Positions 17,264-25,691 of a DNA stretch of 64,000 nt are shown here, piece by piece. Position numbers and translations under genes: made by a program. Location of the stretch: NCBI RefSeq assembly GCF_900142825.1, contig NZ_FRCH01000001.1:1364001-1428000 (forward strand), written 5' to 3'. The DNA is from Rhodanobacter sp. OK091 (lineage in GTDB: Bacteria; Pseudomonadota; Gammaproteobacteria; Xanthomonadales; Rhodanobacteraceae). The notes under the pieces were generated by a model. The model was not told the DNA's origin, did no database searches, and saw only the letters and a program-made list of their open reading frames with translations. Position 1 is the stretch's first letter. Every line of letters begins with the position of its first letter.

Positions 17264-18115
17264 TCAGGCGCCGCCGGGCGGTGTGATCAGGTGCAGGCCG
17301 TCCTTTTCTAGCGGATGGAGGCCTTCGTCCGGAAGCGCATCCGCGCTGCCGGACAGCAGCCGCGGGTCATCAATCCAGAGCACCGGCTGCCTGGGGCCGG
17401 GCACATAGGGCTGCCACTTGCCGTAGTCGTCGGCTTGAAGTTCGCCGTACGCCATACTATACGTGACAGGCACTTGAGCTACCCAGTACTCGTCATTCAT
17501 ATGCTCGCCAGATGTCGGCAGATTGAAGGTCCACCTGCGCGCCGCCGCCACGGCGGAGTTGGCGAGCATCTTGCGCCACCGCTCCATTTCCTCATCACTG
17601 TCCGCCACTACCAGGTTGACCTGTTCGGCCACGGCTTCCTGCACCTGCCCCTTTCGACCCACGCGCAGCAACAGATATACCGTGCCCGATATGCGGGAAT
17701 TGGCAGCCAGGGGTGGATAGGTCGGCGCCACCCGATCCTTATAGGCGATGGATTCACCCGGCACGTTCTGCCCGAACTGGGTGCCACTGATGCCGACCGA
17801 GTATTTGTCGTCCCCTACTGGCTTGGCGACGAAACGCACACTCATTTTCGCCTTCGCCGCCACCGGCTTACCGTCAAGCAGCGTGGGCTCGAACTTCCAT
17901 TTCGGAATGCTCTCGGCAATCAGCCCGGTCACCATAGGCGGCAGCTTTTCCGGCTTGTCGATGGCGTAGCTGCTGACACTGCCATCCGGTGCCACCACGA
18001 TCGTTCCGGTAAGTAGCATGCTCGCCTGCATTCGCTTGCGCACGGCGGCTGGTCCGGCAGCCAGCGCGGCGCCCGACAGCAATACGCAGAACAAACCGAT
18101 CAGCCAACGTTTCAT
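17264..18115 (-). CDS. Secreted protein with TonB C-terminal-like domains
   Basis: This 283-residue protein has a signal peptide (residues 1-19, ending 'AALA'). A first beta-alpha-beta unit follows ('GTIVVAPDGSVSSYAI', then 'WKFEPTLLDGKPV'), then a clearer TonB C-terminal-like unit ('PTYPPLAANSRISGTVYLLL', 'GRKGQVQEAV', 'ARRWTFNLPT'). Classical TonB has an N-terminal anchor and a Pro-rich spanning region; neither is present, so energy transduction is doubtful. It may be a periplasmic partner of a TonB system or simply use the fold. The tandem arrangement is inferred from pattern repetition. Confidence 0.7.
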   Translation of the reverse strand: MKRWLIGLFCVLLSGAALAAGPAAVRKRMQASMLLTGTIVVAPDGSVSSYAIDKPEKLPPMVTGLIAESIPKWKFEPTLLDGKPVAAKAKMSVRFVAKPVGDDKYSVGISGTQFGQNVPGESIAYKDRVAPTYPPLAANSRISGTVYLLLRVGRKGQVQEAVAEQVNLVVADSDEEMERWRKMLANSAVAAARRWTFNLPTSGEHMNDEYWVAQVPVTYSMAYGELQADDYGKWQPYVPGPRQPVLWIDDPRLLSGSADALPDEGLHPLEKDGLHLITPPGGA

Positions 18116-18155
18116 ACCTACCCCCCAGTGAGCCCGTTGCGCAGTCTAGCGCCAG

Positions 18156-18653
18156 CTACGACCGCTCGTGGCGCCACGGACGAAACTGCGCGCGCACCGC
18201 GGGCCGGCCCAATTGCCAGGCCAGCCACAGCAGCAGGGGGATCGCGACCGCCTTGAGCGCCAGCCCCACCTGCCAGGTCCGCTGCGCTCGCGCGATCATC
18301 CACAACGCGACCTCGCCCAGCTGCGGCAGTGCCTGCGCATGCTGCCGGGCGGTTTCGAAATCGCCCCATTGCTGCAGCATCAACACGCCGCTGAGCAATG
18401 CCCACAACGCCAGCAGCACAGTCAGCGCCTGCGTGATCGGCCGCGCCCATGCCTGGCGCAGGATGCAGCCGGCGCACACCATGATGATCAACAACGCAGC
18501 CACCAAATAAGCGTATTCCGCATGTTGCAGATACTGCACGGCACCGGTCGCGGTGAGCAGCAGCAAGATCCACACGCCGATCGGCCATACCGAAAAACGC
18601 CGCGCCGGCGCCGTATGAGTGGCCGTATCGGTGCGCACCGCCAAGGGCTTCAA
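18156..18653 (-). CDS. Four-helix integral membrane protein, uncharacterised
   Basis: This 165-residue protein has hydrophobic segments near residues 22-40, 47-64, 72-92 and 127-146. I recognise no family. The proposed start is a TTG that overlaps the stop of the upstream peroxiredoxin gene (TTGA), suggesting translational coupling. A GTG five codons later is an alternative, and there is no ATG before the first helix. Co-transcription with a periplasmic peroxiredoxin hints at an envelope redox or stress role, but nothing in the sequence proves it. Confidence 0.65.
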   Translation of the reverse strand: MKPLAVRTDTATHTAPARRFSVWPIGVWILLLLTATGAVQYLQHAEYAYLVAALLIIMVCAGCILRQAWARPITQALTVLLALWALLSGVLMLQQWGDFETARQHAQALPQLGEVALWMIARAQRTWQVGLALKAVAIPLLLWLAWQLGRPAVRAQFRPWRHERS

Positions 18654-19180
18654 GGTGCCGCCTTCAGCGTGGACAGGTCGCTCATCACCTGGGCGGAATT
18701 CTTCTCGGGATCGACGTCCACATAGACCTTGGCGATCTTGCCCTGCGGATCGATCAGAAAGGTGGTGCGCTTGGCGTAATGCATGCCCATGTGTTCGGTG
18801 AGCACGCCGTAGCTGATGGCCACCTTGCGGTCGGCATCGGCCAGCAGCGGGAACGGCACGTGATACTTCGCGGCGAATTCGGCGTGCGACTTCACGTCGT
18901 CGAGGCTCACGCCAACGACCTCGGCGCCGGCCTTGCGCAGCTTCGCGATGTCATCGCGGAAAGCGCACACCTCGGTGGTGCAGCCTGGCGTGAAATCCTT
19001 CGGATAGAAGTACATCACCAGCCAATGGCCACGAAAATCGGCCGGCGCACGCCAGTGGCCGTTCTGGTCTTGCAGACGGAACGTCGGAGCGATTTCGCCT
19101 ACTTGTGGGGTAGCGCCAAACGCCGGGGCGACAAGGGCGCATAACAAGGTCAACACAAGCAAACGGGAAAAATGGCGCAT
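18650..19180 (-). CDS. Periplasmic thiol peroxidase (peroxiredoxin, BCP/AhpC-TSA type)
   Basis: Peroxiredoxins reduce hydrogen peroxide and organic peroxides through a reactive Cys. The 176-residue protein has a signal peptide (residues 1-22) and a thioredoxin-fold domain. The peroxidatic Cys is C67 in 'DFTPGCTTEVCAFRD', with a likely resolving Cys five residues later (C72), as in BCP-type enzymes. 'VGVSLDDVKSHAEFAAKY' and 'TTFLIDPQGKIAKVYVDVDP' complete the fold. I chose the ATG at 19180 because the signal peptide begins there. The signal peptide makes it periplasmic, unlike E. coli Bcp. Confidence 0.93.
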   Translation of the reverse strand: MRHFSRLLVLTLLCALVAPAFGATPQVGEIAPTFRLQDQNGHWRAPADFRGHWLVMYFYPKDFTPGCTTEVCAFRDDIAKLRKAGAEVVGVSLDDVKSHAEFAAKYHVPFPLLADADRKVAISYGVLTEHMGMHYAKRTTFLIDPQGKIAKVYVDVDPEKNSAQVMSDLSTLKAAP

Positions 19181-19250
19181 GACGAAATCTCCGGTCGGGG
19201 AAGCGGGGCGAAGCACAGCCACCGCAGTTTACGCGCCCCGATGAAGAGAA

Positions 19251-19273
19251 GAAGGGCACCATGGGCGCCCTTC
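19251..19273 (-). terminator. Intrinsic terminator after the secreted protein gene
   Basis: On the minus strand GAAGGGCGCC pairs with GGTGCCCTTC (one G-T wobble) around a three-base loop, followed by a pyrimidine-rich TTCTCTTC tail. It lies 34 bases beyond the stop codon at 19307. Confidence 0.75.
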
Positions 19274-19306
19274 CTCGTCATGCACTGAGTCATGCCTCAG
19301 CAGATG

Positions 19307-19765
19307 TCACGGCCTGCTGATGGTGAACTTGCCTACCGAGACGCCCAGGTTGACGCCTTGGCCCGTGCCGGCCAGGGCCAGCGAGGTGGTGCCCTTGGTC
19401 AGCACCTGCGCGGTGCCACTCTTCACCACGCCGGCTTCGGCACCGGCCTGTGCATAGTTGCCGTATACCTCATCGATACCGTGCACATGGCTGATTTCGC
19501 CCTTGCCGTTGTCGATGTGGTACTTGCCGGCGGTAATGCCGCCGCCGACCACGGTGATCTTCACGTTTGCGCGCTGGCCGTTGTCGCAGGTGACCGTGCC
19601 ATGGCCTTCGGCATGCTTGTAGATCAATGACCAGCCGGACAGGTTGAACGCAAGATCACATTTCACCGAGGCTTCGGCGGCCTGTGCACTGCTTGTCGGC
19701 AGCACGGTCATTGCACCCGCGCAGGCCAGTACCAGGGCGGCCATTCCAAAAGTACGCTTGATCAT
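19307..19765 (-). CDS. Small secreted beta-rich protein, unknown family
   Basis: This 152-residue protein has a signal peptide (residues 1-29, 'TSSAQAA' before the mature end) and a Gly/Thr/Val-rich beta mature domain with a single Cys pair (C36, C60). AAGGAG precedes the ATG at 19765, which decides the start against a much longer open frame. The mature domain recalls small secreted DUF992-like proteins, but the match is not strong enough to name. It may be an envelope or lipid-associated protein. It is transcribed alone, divergent from the universal stress gene. Confidence 0.72.
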   Translation of the reverse strand: MIKRTFGMAALVLACAGAMTVLPTSSAQAAEASVKCDLAFNLSGWSLIYKHAEGHGTVTCDNGQRANVKITVVGGGITAGKYHIDNGKGEISHVHGIDEVYGNYAQAGAEAGVVKSGTAQVLTKGTTSLALAGTGQGVNLGVSVGKFTISRP

Positions 19766-20084
19766 TGTCATCTCCTTGGGTTTGTGCGGGATCGGATTCG
19801 TTCGCCTGCGCAGATCCGGGGTGCCATCGAAAGATCGGCAAACCGCTGCGTGGTGGTGGAATCGTGTGCATGACGCCGTGACAATGGTGTGCAGACGCAT
19901 GACTGTCCGTTCAGACTTCCCGGCTTGATGCTTCAGTAACAAGCTGCCGCGCAGACTGTACTTGGCAGGCAGGGCGGTACCGTGCGAGCCATGCCGAGGC
20001 GAGCCTCGCCGAGGGGTTGTGACGTGGACGAAGCCGTGCCTAGACTTCGCATAGCCTTGATGCGGACCGCAGCAAAGGAGAACC
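19766..20084. promoter_or_regulatory. Divergent intergenic region
   Basis: These 319 bases separate a minus-strand secreted protein gene from the plus-strand universal stress gene and must hold both promoters. I see no gene. A short hairpin CGAGGC-GA-GCCTCG (19995-20008) lies about 80 bases before the stress gene. A good ribosome-binding site (AAAGGAGAACC) precedes its ATG. No recognisable operator stands out. Confidence 0.5.
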
Positions 20085-20501
20085 ATGGTCAAGTATTCAC
20101 TGGTCGGTTACGACGGCTCCGATGCCGCCCGCCGCGCATTCCAGTTCGCCATCGACCTGGCCCGCTGCAGCCATGGCCGGGTGCGCGTGGTGTCGGTGCT
20201 GCAGGTCACCGAGGGCGGAGCCGATGCCTGTGCCCTGATGATGGCCGATTCCGGCAGTCGGCGCGCGCAGGAACTGCTGGACGAACTGGCCGCGATCGTG
20301 CCGGATGCCGCCACCCTGGTCGATGTCGAGTTGATTCACGGCAGTCCCGGCGATGTGCTCCTGAGCCAGGTCGATCAGCACGCGGTCGATCACATCGTGA
20401 TCGGACACACCGAGCGCGGCGCGCTGGCACGCTGGTTGCTCGGTTCGGTATCCGAAAACGTGCTGGCGCGCGCCCACGTGCCGGTGACGGTGGTGCGCTG
20501 A
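20085..20501 (+). CDS. Universal stress protein (UspA family)
   Basis: This single-domain, 138-residue cytosolic protein binds ATP or AMP in many family members and is induced by starvation or stress. The start 'KYSLVGYDGSDAARRAFQFA' gives the first strand and the conserved Asp. The nucleotide loop reads 'IGHTERGALARWLLGSVSEN', close to the G-x2-G-x9-G(S/T) signature of ATP-binding members with a slightly shifted spacing, and the protein ends 'HVPVTVVR'. AAAGGAG precedes the start. Confidence 0.95.
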   Translation: MVKYSLVGYDGSDAARRAFQFAIDLARCSHGRVRVVSVLQVTEGGADACALMMADSGSRRAQELLDELAAIVPDAATLVDVELIHGSPGDVLLSQVDQHAVDHIVIGHTERGALARWLLGSVSENVLARAHVPVTVVR

Positions 20502-20647
20502 AAACCCGGCCGTATTCGATGTCGCTGAACTGCAAGTAGGGCAACGTTAATCCGAAGCCTTGCGCAGGCCGTATCCTGTGTCACCCTTTTGTCACGTGAG
20601 CGCTGGCACCCGGCTCTCGCCAACACGCTGCCGCACAGGAAATCCGC

Positions 20648-21469
20648 TTGAACTATGCGACCGCCCTGCCCTGGACTCTGGAGAGTCTCGATCTCGAGCG
20701 CATCGAGGTTGCGCGCGTGCGCCACAACGAAGATCTGTTCTTTCTGCTGTGCAGTTCGTCGTTCGTCGAGAGCGGCTCGGAACTGTACACGCAGAATCTG
20801 ATCGATCATTTCGCCGGCGACCAGGATCTGCAGACCTGGCTCAGCCAGCACTGGGAACACGAAGAACTGCAGCATGGCCGCGCGCTGGCCGCCTATGTCA
20901 GGAAGGTCTGGCCGGAGTTCGACTGGGACAAGGGTTTCCAGGCGTTCTGGAACGAGTATGGCGCCGTGTGTACGGCCGAACAGCTCGAACCCTGCCGCGG
21001 CCTGGAACTGGCCGCCCGCTGTGTGGTGGAAACCGGCACGGCCAGCTTGTATCGCGCGCTCCACGAGATCACCGACGAGCCGGTGCTGAAGCTGCTGACC
21101 AACCATATCAAGAGCGACGAAGTGCGCCATTTCAAGCACTTCTACCAGCACTACCGGCTATATCGGGAACGCGAAGGTTTCGGCCGCTACAAGGTGTTCC
21201 GCGCCATCCTGCGCCGCGTCAACGAAATCAAGAGCGAGGACAGCGACATCGCGCTTCGCCATGTGTTCAACCAATGCTACCCGCAGCATCTGGGCAACGA
21301 GACAGAGTTCCGCCGCATCAGCGATCGCGCGCAAGGACTGTTGCGCCGGCACATCCCGGCCGGCATGACGGTGAAGATGCTGCTCAAGCCGCTGGACCTG
21401 CCGGCCCGGCTGCAGAGCGCGTTGGAAAAGCCGCTGGCGCGGATCACCGAGAAACTGTTCCTCCACTGA
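20648..21469 (+). CDS. Ferritin-like diiron protein
   Basis: This 273-residue helical protein has carboxylate-His metal ligands in the ferritin-like order: E41/E45, E73-x2-H76 (in 'HWEHEELQHG'), E128, and E158-x2-H161 (in 'SDEVRHFKHF'). Two ExxH motifs predict a di-iron site for oxygen activation or iron handling. The start is a TTG at 20648 with AGGAAA ahead of it; no ATG is available near the N-terminus. The C-terminal 100 residues contain a basic amphipathic region. Function within the superfamily (oxidase, hydroxylase or storage) cannot be told. Confidence 0.85.
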   Translation: MNYATALPWTLESLDLERIEVARVRHNEDLFFLLCSSSFVESGSELYTQNLIDHFAGDQDLQTWLSQHWEHEELQHGRALAAYVRKVWPEFDWDKGFQAFWNEYGAVCTAEQLEPCRGLELAARCVVETGTASLYRALHEITDEPVLKLLTNHIKSDEVRHFKHFYQHYRLYREREGFGRYKVFRAILRRVNEIKSEDSDIALRHVFNQCYPQHLGNETEFRRISDRAQGLLRRHIPAGMTVKMLLKPLDLPARLQSALEKPLARITEKLFLH

Positions 21470-21505
21470 GCGTTGGCTTGCGGCATCTCCGGGAGAGCGC
21501 AATCG

Positions 21506-21961
21506 TCACTGCGCCGTGGCTTCCTTGTCGGTGCCGCGCGGCGCGCTCTTGATCAGACGCTGTTGCTGCTGCACGGCCTTCAGGCTTTTCACATCGATCG
21601 GACGGATCTGCGAAATGGTGCAGGGAAAACTGCGCCGGCCGGTGAGCACCTTGTCAAACCCCACCATGACCTGGTTGACGCTCGAGGTAAGCCCGATGCT
21701 GTTGACGAAGGTCAAGTCAGGGCAACCACCGCCGAGATCCAGCAGCCACGCTTCGTTGGGCCGGGTATAGACGGCCAACTGGCTGTCGCTCAGCGGCTCC
21801 CACGAATACAAAGTGAAGAAGCGGAACTGGCGCACCGGTGCGCCGGCGGCCGCTGCGTACGCGGCCTGGCGCTCGCTGATGCGTTGCGCATAAGGCGCGC
21901 TGGCGCAGGCGGCAAGCAGCGCTGCCAACGTCGTCGCCCACAGAACACGGATCATCGACAT
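21506..21961 (-). CDS. Lipoprotein of the DUF6491 type
   Basis: This 151-residue protein has a lipobox (LLAACAS, Cys19), so the mature form should be a lipid-anchored envelope protein. The motifs 'EAWLLDLGGGCPDLTF' and 'CTISQIRPIDVKSL' are those I associate with DUF6491, a small family common in Xanthomonadales with no known function. The ATG at 21961 starts the signal peptide directly. It converges with the ferritin-like gene. Confidence 0.75.
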   Translation of the reverse strand: MSMIRVLWATTLAALLAACASAPYAQRISERQAAYAAAAGAPVRQFRFFTLYSWEPLSDSQLAVYTRPNEAWLLDLGGGCPDLTFVNSIGLTSSVNQVMVGFDKVLTGRRSFPCTISQIRPIDVKSLKAVQQQQRLIKSAPRGTDKEATAQ

Positions 21962-22024
21962 GGCATCAACCTCCATCGGTGGGGTACTTATCCAACGCGC
22001 GAACCGCTTTCCGGTGTACCGGAA

Positions 22025-22750
22025 CTACTTCTTTTTCTGCTTGCCCACGCTAGCCCACTTGGCTGGATCGAAACCGCCCACCTCGTAGATGAGGGTCTGC
22101 TTTTTGTCGCCATCGGCCAGGGTCACGTCCAGCGTGATCTTCTTGGCCTTCTGCAACATCGCGATGAACGCCTTGTCGTCGCGGATCATCAGCGCCGGTT
22201 CGCCGGTGGATGGCGCGAACGCCATGGTGTGCGCCGGCTTGCCATCGACCGTGCCGGCGATGGTGCAGTTGCCGCGGCAGACGAAGCCGGGCTTGCTGCC
22301 GTACAGGAACACACTCTGGCCCCAGCTGGTATGCCGGCGCAGCACCAGCTGCACGCCACCGTTGCCGATGGTGGCGGTGGACTGCGTGCCGCCCGCCATC
22401 GGCGAGACCTGGTACAGCCACAAACCCGCCAGGCGGTTTTTCTCGCTGGCCTCGGTGTAGCGCTTCTCAATCTCCGGCAGCGTCTGCTGCACTTCCTTCG
22501 CTGCGTCGCTGTTGGGGAACCGCCTGACGATGTCCTGACCCATCGTCACCGCCATCTCGTCGTTATGGATGCGCAGCAGCTGGCGGTAAGTTTCGAGGTT
22601 GCGGGTTGCATCGGTGGCCTGGGACTGCGCTTGCTGCTGCTCGGCATCCGGCGCTGGCGTGCCGCTCTGCTGGGAGCATCCGGCAAGCAGTGCGACTGCA
22701 CAGAAAGCCATCACGGCGTAACGGGAAAAGGCGGGCTTCATGGGCGACAT
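22025..22750 (-). CDS. Uncharacterised lipoprotein
   Basis: This 241-residue protein has a signal peptide ending in the lipobox LLAGC (Cys25 from this start). A Gln/Ala-rich helical segment follows (about 35-110, tetratricopeptide-like 'VRRFPNSDAAKEVQQTLPEI'), then a C-terminal beta domain with a Cys pair ('GFVCRGNCTIAGTVDG'). I recognise no family. A second ATG three codons downstream (22741) is equally possible. It lies 60 bases from the LytTR regulator gene and on the same strand. Confidence 0.7.
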   Translation of the reverse strand: MSPMKPAFSRYAVMAFCAVALLAGCSQQSGTPAPDAEQQQAQSQATDATRNLETYRQLLRIHNDEMAVTMGQDIVRRFPNSDAAKEVQQTLPEIEKRYTEASEKNRLAGLWLYQVSPMAGGTQSTATIGNGGVQLVLRRHTSWGQSVFLYGSKPGFVCRGNCTIAGTVDGKPAHTMAFAPSTGEPALMIRDDKAFIAMLQKAKKITLDVTLADGDKKQTLIYEVGGFDPAKWASVGKQKKK

Positions 22751-22810
22751 ACCGATGGGGACAGGCGGCTAGCTTGGAACGATCCGCTGCCGCCACGCAA
22801 CCGGCCGCGC

Positions 22811-23677
22811 TCAGTCCGACTGGCCGAAGCGCTCGCGCAAGGCGGCGCGGTAACGCCGGCTGCAGGGAATTTTCACGCTGTCGCGCATCTGCAGGCGGGC
22901 ATCGCCGGTTTCCAGCGGCTCGATCTCGGCCAGATAGTCGAGGTTGATGAAGTAGCCGCGATGCACCCGCACGAAACGCGCCGGGTCCAGCCGGCTCTCG
23001 ATGCCGGCCATGGTCGCGCGCAACGGATAGTCGCGACCACGCACATGCAGGTTCACGTAATTGCCGGACGCCTGCAGCCATTCGATCTCGCTGGCGTTGA
23101 CCAGGAACTCCTTGCCCAGCTTGCGCACCAGGAATCGCTCGGGCCGCTCCACCGGCTCCACCGGGGGGCCGTCGTCCGGCTCGGCCAGCAGTTTCGCTTC
23201 GCCCTGCTGGCGCAGCAACCACAGCCGCGACAGGCAGATCAGCGCGACGATGAGAAAATAGCTGCGGATGTCCTTAAGGTACTCGTAGCCGAAGTTCGGC
23301 CACCACGCGCCGAAACGGTAGTGGCGGCCAACCGTTCCATAAGCCAGCTTGCGCAGCTCGACCATGCCGGCCACGTGCATCAGGCTGAACGCCACACTGG
23401 CCAGCAGATGCCACGGCAAGCTGTGGCGCCATGTGTCGAAGCGAAACGGCCAGCGCCGCTCCACCATCCTCACGAAGGGGATCAACAGCAGGATCAGCAG
23501 CGCGCTGCTCGATTCCCACACCCACGGTTCCCAGCTCGCCGTGCGGGCATGGTCGATCTGTGCAACGAGACCGTTGAACATTGTGTTGAGGATGGACAGA
23601 GCCACCCAGAAGGCAACCTCGACCGAGGGACGCCAACGCTGAAAATCCCTGTATCCGACATCCGCCTGCTCGTTCAT
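22811..23677 (-). CDS. Membrane-anchored LytTR-type DNA-binding regulator
   Basis: This 288-residue protein has four hydrophobic segments (about residues 20-40, 53-72, 85-108 and 135-155) followed by a cytoplasmic LytTR domain (about 185-285). Its marks are 'LVNASEIEWLQASGNYVNLH', 'ARFVRVHRGYFINLDYL' and 'IPCSRRYRAALRERF'. LytTR domains bind DNA with beta strands and usually follow a response-regulator receiver. Here a membrane domain replaces the receiver, so it may sense a membrane signal directly. The open frame runs upstream to 24133, but the ATG at 23677 fits. It is divergent from the FAD oxidoreductase gene (157-base gap). Confidence 0.9.
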   Translation of the reverse strand: MNEQADVGYRDFQRWRPSVEVAFWVALSILNTMFNGLVAQIDHARTASWEPWVWESSSALLILLLIPFVRMVERRWPFRFDTWRHSLPWHLLASVAFSLMHVAGMVELRKLAYGTVGRHYRFGAWWPNFGYEYLKDIRSYFLIVALICLSRLWLLRQQGEAKLLAEPDDGPPVEPVERPERFLVRKLGKEFLVNASEIEWLQASGNYVNLHVRGRDYPLRATMAGIESRLDPARFVRVHRGYFINLDYLAEIEPLETGDARLQMRDSVKIPCSRRYRAALRERFGQSD

Positions 23678-23834
23678 GCCGGCGATTCTACGTGGCCGCG
23701 GCGAAATCCCGATGCGTCCCGTCCCGCGCCGAAGTCGATTCGTCCCTGACTGCCCGCAATCCGTCACCCCGCACTGGGAATGACGGCGACGGGGACCCAT
23801 GCTGGCCGCTGTCCATCCAGTCCGGAGCGATACG

Positions 23835-25667
23835 ATGAAAAGGCGCGACTTGCTGAAGGCTGCCATCACACTGCCCCTGCTGCCCTTGCTGATGCGCAGC
23901 GGCACGGCCCTGGCGCACGGCGTCGGCACTCTCGCGACGAGCCTGCGCTCGCGGCTGCGCCCGGGCCAACCGGGCTGGCCCGCGGCCACGGAATGGGAGC
24001 AGCTGAAACGGCAAGTCGGCGGCCGGCTGCTGAAGCTGGAATCGCCGTTCGCCCATTGCGACGCGGCGCAGCCGGACAGCACCTGCGCACAGGCGCTCAA
24101 GCATCTGGACAACCCGTTCGCGGTGGGCGACAACCCGGCGCTGACCCAGACCAGCGGCTGGGCCGACGCCTGGACCTCGCAACCCAGCGCTTACGCCGTG
24201 GCAGCCGAGAGCACGGCCGATGTGGTCGCCGCCATCAATTTCGCGCGCCAGCACCACCTGCGGCTGGTGGTGAAAGGCGGCGGCCACAGCTACCAGGGCA
24301 CCTCGGATGCGCCGGATTCGCTGCTGGTATGGACCCGGCGCATGAATCAGGTGAGCCTGCACGACGCCTTCGTGCCGCAAGGCTGCGCCGCCCAGATGGC
24401 TCCGCAGGCGGCGGTGAGCGTGCAGGCGGGCGCCATGTGGATCGACGCCTACGATGCCGTGACTACCCGCGGCGGCCGCTACGTGCAGGGCGGCGGCTGC
24501 ACCACGGTGGGCGTGGCCGGGCTGGTGCAGAGCGGTGGCTTCGGCAGCCTGTCCAAGAACTTCGGCACCGCCGCATCGAACCTGCTGGAAGCAGAAGTGG
24601 TGACCGCCGACGGCCAGGTACGCATCGCCAATGCCCGCACGAATCCAGAGCTGTTCTGGGGTCTCAAGGGCGGTGGTGGCGGCAGCCTGGGCGTGGTCAC
24701 GCGGCTGACCCTGCGCACCTTCGAGCTGCCCGAGTTCGTCGGTGGTGTCGGCGTCACCATCAAGGTCGACTCGGACGCGGCCTATCGCGCTCTGATCGCC
24801 GAGGCGGTGAGCTTCTACCAGCGCGCGCTGTTCAATCCGCACTGGGGCGAGCAGATGAAATTCTATGGTGGCGACACCTTCGAGATCTCCATGATGTTCC
24901 AGGGCCTCACCCTGCAACAGGCCGAACAGACCTGGGCGCCCTTCCTCGATTGGGTGCATGCCCGCAAGGATTGCCGCATCACCAAACCGTTCCAGGCGCT
25001 GGCGGCGCCGGCCCAACATCTGTGGGACGCCGAATTCCTCCACAAGAACCTGCCAAACCTCATCGTGTCGGACGACCGGCCGGGCGCGCCCCGCGATCAC
25101 ATCCTCTGGGCCGGCGACCATGACCAGGTCGGCTGGTTCATCCACGGCTATCAGTCGGCCTGGCTACCGGCTTCGCTGCTGCAACCCGGGCGGCAAGCAC
25201 AGCTGGTGCAGGCCTTGTTCAACGCGTCGCAGCACTGGGGTTTCGCCCTGCACTTCAACAAGGGACTGGCCGGCGCGCCGGCCGACGCGATCGACCGCGC
25301 CCGCGACACCGCCACCCATCCGCAGGTGCTCGACGCGTTCGCCCTGCTGATCTGCGCCAACGGCGGCGCTCCCGCTTTCCCCGGCATGCCGGGCGCGAAG
25401 CCCGACCTGGCCAAGGCGCGGCGCGAAGCGACAGCCATCGACCAGGCGATGGACGCCATCCGCACTGTGGCGCCCGATGCCGGCAGCTATGTCTCGGAAA
25501 GCGACTACTTCCTGCGCGACTGGCAGCAGGGATTCTGGGGCAGCAACTATCCGCGCCTCGCCGCGGCGAAGCGCAAGTACGATCCGGACGGCCTGTTCTT
25601 CGTGCACCACGGCGTCGGCAGTGAGGACTGGAGCGCGGATGGCTTCACACGATTGCGCGGCGGGTGA
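23835..25667 (+). CDS. Tat-exported FAD-linked oxidoreductase (BBE-like)
   Basis: This 610-residue flavoprotein has a Tat-type signal (KRRDLLKAAITLPLLPLL). The FAD-binding (PCMH-type) region spans about 115-300 ('VVKGGGHSYQGTSDAPDS'), and the C-terminal berberine-bridge-like segment reads 'NYPRLAAAKRKYDPDGLFF'. His151 in GGGHSYQG and Cys222 in QGGGCTTVGVAG match the two residues used for bicovalent FAD attachment. Family members oxidise sugars, alcohols or alkaloid-like substrates. The ATG at 23835 begins the twin-Arg signal, which decides the start. The substrate is unknown, and the adjacent LytTR gene may regulate it. Confidence 0.9.
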   Translation: MKRRDLLKAAITLPLLPLLMRSGTALAHGVGTLATSLRSRLRPGQPGWPAATEWEQLKRQVGGRLLKLESPFAHCDAAQPDSTCAQALKHLDNPFAVGDNPALTQTSGWADAWTSQPSAYAVAAESTADVVAAINFARQHHLRLVVKGGGHSYQGTSDAPDSLLVWTRRMNQVSLHDAFVPQGCAAQMAPQAAVSVQAGAMWIDAYDAVTTRGGRYVQGGGCTTVGVAGLVQSGGFGSLSKNFGTAASNLLEAEVVTADGQVRIANARTNPELFWGLKGGGGGSLGVVTRLTLRTFELPEFVGGVGVTIKVDSDAAYRALIAEAVSFYQRALFNPHWGEQMKFYGGDTFEISMMFQGLTLQQAEQTWAPFLDWVHARKDCRITKPFQALAAPAQHLWDAEFLHKNLPNLIVSDDRPGAPRDHILWAGDHDQVGWFIHGYQSAWLPASLLQPGRQAQLVQALFNASQHWGFALHFNKGLAGAPADAIDRARDTATHPQVLDAFALLICANGGAPAFPGMPGAKPDLAKARREATAIDQAMDAIRTVAPDAGSYVSESDYFLRDWQQGFWGSNYPRLAAAKRKYDPDGLFFVHHGVGSEDWSADGFTRLRGG

Positions 25668-25691
25668 CGCACGGCACTCGACGGCGGAAAT

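Noticed and set aside
21473-23749. 758-codon plus-strand open frame over two lipoproteins and the LytTR gene
   Set aside because: The minus-strand genes have lipoboxes and a LytTR domain; the plus-strand translation has none.
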